Source of the DNA: Anagrus nilaparvatae
Lineage: Eukaryota; Arthropoda; Insecta; Hymenoptera; Mymaridae
Direction of reading: 5' to 3'
Length of the DNA: 64,000 bases
Assembly (NCBI GenBank): GCA_022575985.1
Contig: JAKSXM010000272.1
Location: 21,882,501 to 21,946,500, forward strand
Shown here: positions 59,631 to 64,000 of the stretch, piece after piece
Numbering within the stretch: the first letter of the stretch is position 1
How the letters are laid out: each line of letters begins with the position of its first letter
Notes under the pieces: model-generated
What the model was told of the DNA's origin: nothing
Database searches by the model: none
The model's input: only the letters and a program-made list of their open reading frames with translations
Made by a program: the position numbers and the translations under genes

Positions 59631-61988
59631 ATGTGGAGTAGAAAATTAGAAGGTTATGATTTCAAAGATGAAAAATTATTTCGCAATGATTGTACTTATA
59701 AAAGAAAAAGTACAATTGGTTCCAGAAAAGCTAGAGAAGCTGGAAATGGACTTTTCAAGAAAAAAAAACATTCTCTACTAATACATAAACAAATTTTAAT
59801 AAAATATTCCAAAAGTATTGCTTTGGCACCAAGTGGTACCGAAGAATTGGCATTAGCTTATGGAAACCGGTCATATTTGCTTTTACATTTAAATAAATAT
59901 GAAGAAACAATTATTGATTGTGATTATGCTCTTCAAATTAATATAAATTCAAACGTATTTAAAATCAAATTACTACGTCGAAAAATATTTTGTTTAAGAG
60001 TATTAAATAAAATATCACAAGCACAAACAATTTTTGAAGAAGCCATAACATTATTGGACAATGTTAATAATAAAGTTGTAAAAGATAAGCTTCTAAAAGA
60101 TTTAAATAATGCTATTTGTCAGACATCAATTATTACTGAACAATCAAATGAATTGAATGATTTGCCAAAGAATATAACAAATTCTTTACCTTATTTGTCT
60201 CCAAAAGTATCTTTAATAAATGATGAAAAATTTGGTATTCACTTTATTGCAAATCAAGATATTAAATTAGGTGAAATAGTGCTAATTGATAAAAAATATT
60301 GTGCTCACCCAAGTTTGAATGAAATCTATATCGTTTGTTCTCATTGCTTAAAGCAAGTTTGGAATGGAATACCATGCAATCATTGTGTATTTGCAATGTA
60401 TTGTTCTAATGATTGTAAAAATGAAGCTTGGGAAAGATATCATGATGTTGAATGCAAAACGTATCCACATCTTTTTTCTCGAGTAACTTATTTAAGCGAA
60501 TTGACGCAATCAAGATTGTTTATACAAATCTTAAAAGAAGTTGGTATTGAAAAGTTACTTCATGAAATTGAGTTGGATAAAATGGAATCTGAAAATTGTG
60601 CAGGTAAATACTATTTGGTTTTGGTTACTTATACTTAAATTTATTTTTGTTTAAAAACAAGTAAACATCAATTACATTTAAATATTTACTTTACCTTGCA
60701 CAAATAATAATAATAACTATATATTTAAATATATAAAATAATTATTGCTATTTTAACACATTCATTGCAATGGGTTTCACTTATCCATTTAAAATACATG
60801 GGACCGTAGGCATATTTCGCCTATGTTGTAGCAAATGTGTTAAGCAAATTTTTTCTAAATGAAACTACTATTTATATTATAAATAAACTATTTCTTTCAG
60901 AAAATCTAAGAAAAAATGTTACTCCAGAAGAATTATTAGCAACAGCTGGTACTTTTCAATTTTTTAATTATTTAAAAGAAGATGAACATTACAAAAAAAA
61001 AGATAGCTTACAAGTTTTGAAATGTCATGAAGAATCTGCTACATATATTTTAGAAGCTTTAAAATTAAGCAAATATTTTGATACAAATAAGCATTTTTCA
61101 TGTTATAATAGAAAGCTGAAAGATATACTTTTTAAAATAGGAGCTAAATGTTCTTTGAATAATAGTGTGGTAATTCTTTCTTTTTCTTTTTATAAGTTTT
61201 TTATTTATATAAAAAAATTAAACAGATTATTTTTTCAGGTTAATGCTCCTGATTTCAGTAAATGGTTGGATCCAAATCATGGAGGAATGGATAATTCTTT
61301 TGAATTGGGTTGTGTTAATAATACAATTAGCTGTTTCTTTAATCATAGTTGCTTTCCTAATATTGACGAAATTGAACATAGATTATATTATGCTTCTAGA
61401 TCTATAAAAAAAGATGAACAGGTTTTTAAAAAAAAATTCATCAATTGAACAATTTATAAAATTTTATTTTTACTTATATTTTATTTTTTCAGCTTTTTGT
61501 ATCATTTGGCCCCTTACTAACCCATGATGTCACAGATAGACAAGCATATCTTAAACGAAAATTTTATTATCACTGTAAATGTGTAGCTTGTGTTAATAAA
61601 TGGCCAGTTGTAGCAAATATACACGAGGTAAATAAAACTTTCGTTATAATTTTCAACTGTAATACAGTTTATTTAAGCACTTTTTTATGCTAAAAATTAA
61701 AACCTTTTATAGCCTATAAACTTGGATGATATTACAAAAATAGAAGAATGTACTCAATATCTTGAAAATAATAACTTACTGTATTTATTTAATGATATAA
61801 AATCATGGATGAATAAAGAAAATGTAATTGAAGATTTAGGTACTGTAATTGATGAAGTCTTAGCTCCAAAAATTTCAATACATCAACTAGCATCAATATT
61901 AACTCATTTTATGGATAATGTGAATTTACTTTTTTTTATAAAGTATGGATCGGCAAAATTTGAAATACCTGAAGATTGTACGGAATAG
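59631..61988 (+). CDS. SMYD4-like SET/MYND protein 2 (5 exons)
   Basis: Exons 59631-60603, 60901-61169, 61239-61421, 61493-61627, 61713-61988; 1836 nt, 611 aa. Same exon phases and domain order as gene 1: TPR-like (GNRSYLLLHLNKYEET), SET start (GIHFIANQDIKLGEIVLIDK), MYND (CSHCLKQVWNGIPCNHC, MYCSNDCKNEAWERYHDVEC), SET core NHSCFPNI, post-SET CKCVAC. Its second intron (61170-61238) is 69 nt, a multiple of three without stops, so an intron-retaining protein of 634 aa would stay in frame. The first intron is longer (297 nt) than in gene 1 (77 nt). Likely lysine methyltransferase-type protein, substrate unknown. Confidence 0.92.
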
Positions 61989-63327
61989 AGTAAAAAAAAT
62001 TTATAAAAATAATGTTTTGCTATTAAATTTTTAGACAAGTTTTTGTTCCTATAAACCATGTCTGCATTATTTATTTTTATAAATAAAACAAATTTTAAAA
62101 TCTCATTTTTAAATATTTTTTGTTTATGATAAGCATGTTTTTGTCAATATTTCATTTCATTTGTTATAATTAAAGTATAACATAATCTTTTTATATAAGC
62201 TTATTGTAACAATTATTAAAATAAAATTATATACTTTAAAACCTACCGATTCTCGCTGTATTATGTACTATTAATATACTAATATATATCCATATATATG
62301 AATACCTAATAAGTGTAATTATTATGATTAAATAATTAATAAGATTTTGAATTGACTAGAAACTTAGTTTTTCAAGTTAATTTAACTTTAAAAAAAATTG
62401 TTTAAGTTTCAATTGTTTGATTCATGAAATAACTTAAGGAAATAAAGATTGAAATTAGTCCTTTTTTTCAGTATGACGCGAGAATTTTTGAAATTATGTA
62501 AATTACGTATTCGTTTTTGTTCGAAAACTTTAATTTACATTTAAATCTTAGAATCTCGAAAACATGAATGCATTTTTATATATTTAATTTTTTTTTTTAA
62601 ACGAATTCACGGGACGCACCCTTTACAACAATTTTTAATGTACATATTTTTACATTTATAAATTATTATTTTATCAATTAATTAATTTGAAATTAATTAA
62701 TTGATTGTTTTTGAATATTATTAAATTTTTGCTTTGTTGAAATTTCTAAAGATACCTATATGAACAAGAAACAACTTTTATAAAAAGTTATCTTTTTGTA
62801 TAAGTTTGCAACGTTTAATAAAATAAATTATAATTTACTTTTGCATATATTCATCCTGTCTTTATTTTACATCGTAATTATTATGTTTGTTATAATCAAT
62901 AAATTGATTCACTGGGAATTTGATTTTTTAACTTAATCAGTAAAAATATAAAGTGGAAATTCTAAATTATTATTTATGAAATAAAGAAGGAAATAAAATC
63001 TGAAATTATAGTTTTGAAAAATTATTTAAATACCTAGTTTTATTTTTTGAATTTAAATATTAAATATTTATTTTATTAATCTTAAATTTAAACTTCTGAA
63101 AAACGCGTGCTTATATATATTTTAAAATTCCCTCCATATCAATTCTTCTTTTAGCTCTCAGCTGATTTTGTAGTTGCAAACACAAAGTATGGTGGCGTTA
63201 TCATCAGAAAAAAATAAAAAAAATTATCACTAATTCATTATCAAGACCATTCAAGACCAGTATCAATTCACCAGTAATAAAATATTAAAAATAATTAAAT
63301 ATTCATTTTTTGAGAAATTTTGTTATC
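61989..63327 (+). promoter_or_regulatory. Spacer and conserved upstream region of SMYD gene 3
   Basis: 61989-62860 is AT-rich with nothing recognised. 62866-63327 is preserved in inverted orientation at 33944-34370, including CTCAGCTGATTTTGTAGTTG and a TATATA run near 63113, showing the extent of the copied promoter and 5' leader. Confidence 0.6.
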
Positions 63328-64000
63328 ATGTGGAATACTAAACTATTTGCATCTAGTTCCAAGGCCAAAGAATTTTCTCAACAAGAATTTTACTATGAGA
63401 AAAATTCTGAAGGATCACAAATAGCTAGAGAAGAGGGGAATAAAATTTTTCAACAAAAAAATCACTCCAAAATAATTCATGAAGAAATTTTAATAAAATA
63501 TTCTAAAAGTATTGCTTTAGCACCAAATTGTTCAAAAGAATTAGCATTAGCTTATGGAAATAGATCATGTTTGTTATTTCATTTGGGTAAATATCAAGAA
63601 TCAATTATTGATATCAATTATGCTCTTCAAATCAATGTCGACGAATCAAATGAGTTATTCAAGCAAAAAATTCTTTGTCGAAAAATATCAAGTCTTAAGT
63701 TAATGAATGATGATTCAGAAGCTCAAAAAACTTTTGATGAAGCTAAAATATTATTAGATAAAATTGATGACGATCTTATGAAAATTAAATGTTTAAAAAA
63801 TTTAAACGATGCAATAAATTTAAAGCCTAGTAAACATGCAAAACCAACAGAATCAATAAGAAATACAATTAATTATTCCTTACCTTACGTGTCGAAAGCA
63901 ATTACCTTACAATTTGATGAGCAATTTGGTGTTCATTTAGTAGCTAAGGAAGACATTAAAACTGGTGAAATTCTTATGGTTGATAAAGCATATTGTAGGA
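63328..64000 (+). CDS. SMYD4-like SET/MYND protein 3, cut by window end
   Basis: Starts MWNTKLFASSSKAKEFSQQE and continues open to the right edge (224 codons). The TPR-like part (GNRSCLLFHLGKYQES) and SET start (GVHLVAKEDIKTGEILMVDK, AYC) match genes 1 and 2; the MYND finger should begin within a few residues past 64000. Conserved stretches with gene 1 include IHEEILI and YSKSIALAPN. The promoter and first codons are duplicated in inverted orientation at 33894-34370. Completeness cannot be judged from this window. Confidence 0.88.
   Translation, partial: MWNTKLFASSSKAKEFSQQEFYYEKNSEGSQIAREEGNKIFQQKNHSKIIHEEILIKYSKSIALAPNCSKELALAYGNRSCLLFHLGKYQESIIDINYALQINVDESNELFKQKILCRKISSLKLMNDDSEAQKTFDEAKILLDKIDDDLMKIKCLKNLNDAINLKPSKHAKPTESIRNTINYSLPYVSKAITLQFDEQFGVHLVAKEDIKTGEILMVDKAYCR

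Overview
The window is about three-quarters A+T, has spliced eukaryotic genes with short AT-rich introns, and carries insect-type families: SMYD4-like SET/MYND proteins, a secreted PLA1/pancreatic-lipase-family lipase, a luciferase/4-coumarate:CoA ligase-like acyl-CoA ligase, MATH-BTB ('TD and POZ'-like) proteins and an F-box/LRR pair. I read it as an insect genome. A parasitoid-wasp-like lineage is a guess from the gene content, not something shown here. No rRNA, tRNA, CRISPR array or prokaryotic feature was seen.

Layout. 1-6.5 kb is repeat DNA: a member of a dispersed G-run repeat family, a 1.9-kb foldback and a 1.5-kb element with a TATC target duplication. 6.57-8.52 kb is a five-exon secreted lipase on the plus strand. 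9.4-14.3 kb is gene-poor (alternating-orientation repeat array, a unit shared with 47-49 kb, a foldback, a TA-flanked MITE). 14.7-16.4 kb holds a decayed BTB copy and an intact single-exon MATH-BTB gene, both minus. 17.3-18.1 kb is a truncated second copy of the lipase 3' end, followed by a nearly full-length LINE (18.25-23.05 kb, minus, 16-bp target duplication). 23.7-25.2 kb is an F-box/LRR copy with a premature stop. 26.3-33.3 kb is a second copy of the MATH-BTB block, expanded by a Penelope-like element with terminal direct repeats (27.1-30.6 kb) and by a 5'-truncated LINE (32.5-33.1 kb). 33.9-34.4 kb is an inverted copy of a SMYD promoter and first codons, cut off by a foldback. 36.8-37.7 kb is a hAT transposase remnant. 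39.45-42.96 kb is a seven-exon acyl-CoA ligase gene. 45.07-45.41 kb is a TA-flanked MITE. 49.3-52.1 kb is an intact F-box/LRR copy with a minisatellite-bearing element just upstream. 56.6 kb to the right edge is a tandem cluster of three SMYD4-like genes, the third cut off by the window end.

The main theme is local duplication: lipase 3' end, MATH-BTB block, F-box block, SMYD array and a dispersed 1.8-2.1-kb unit each occur at least twice. Transposon insertions can be placed in time by comparing occupied and empty copies. The genes do not form an evident pathway; SMYD, MATH-BTB and F-box genes are all families that commonly expand in insects.
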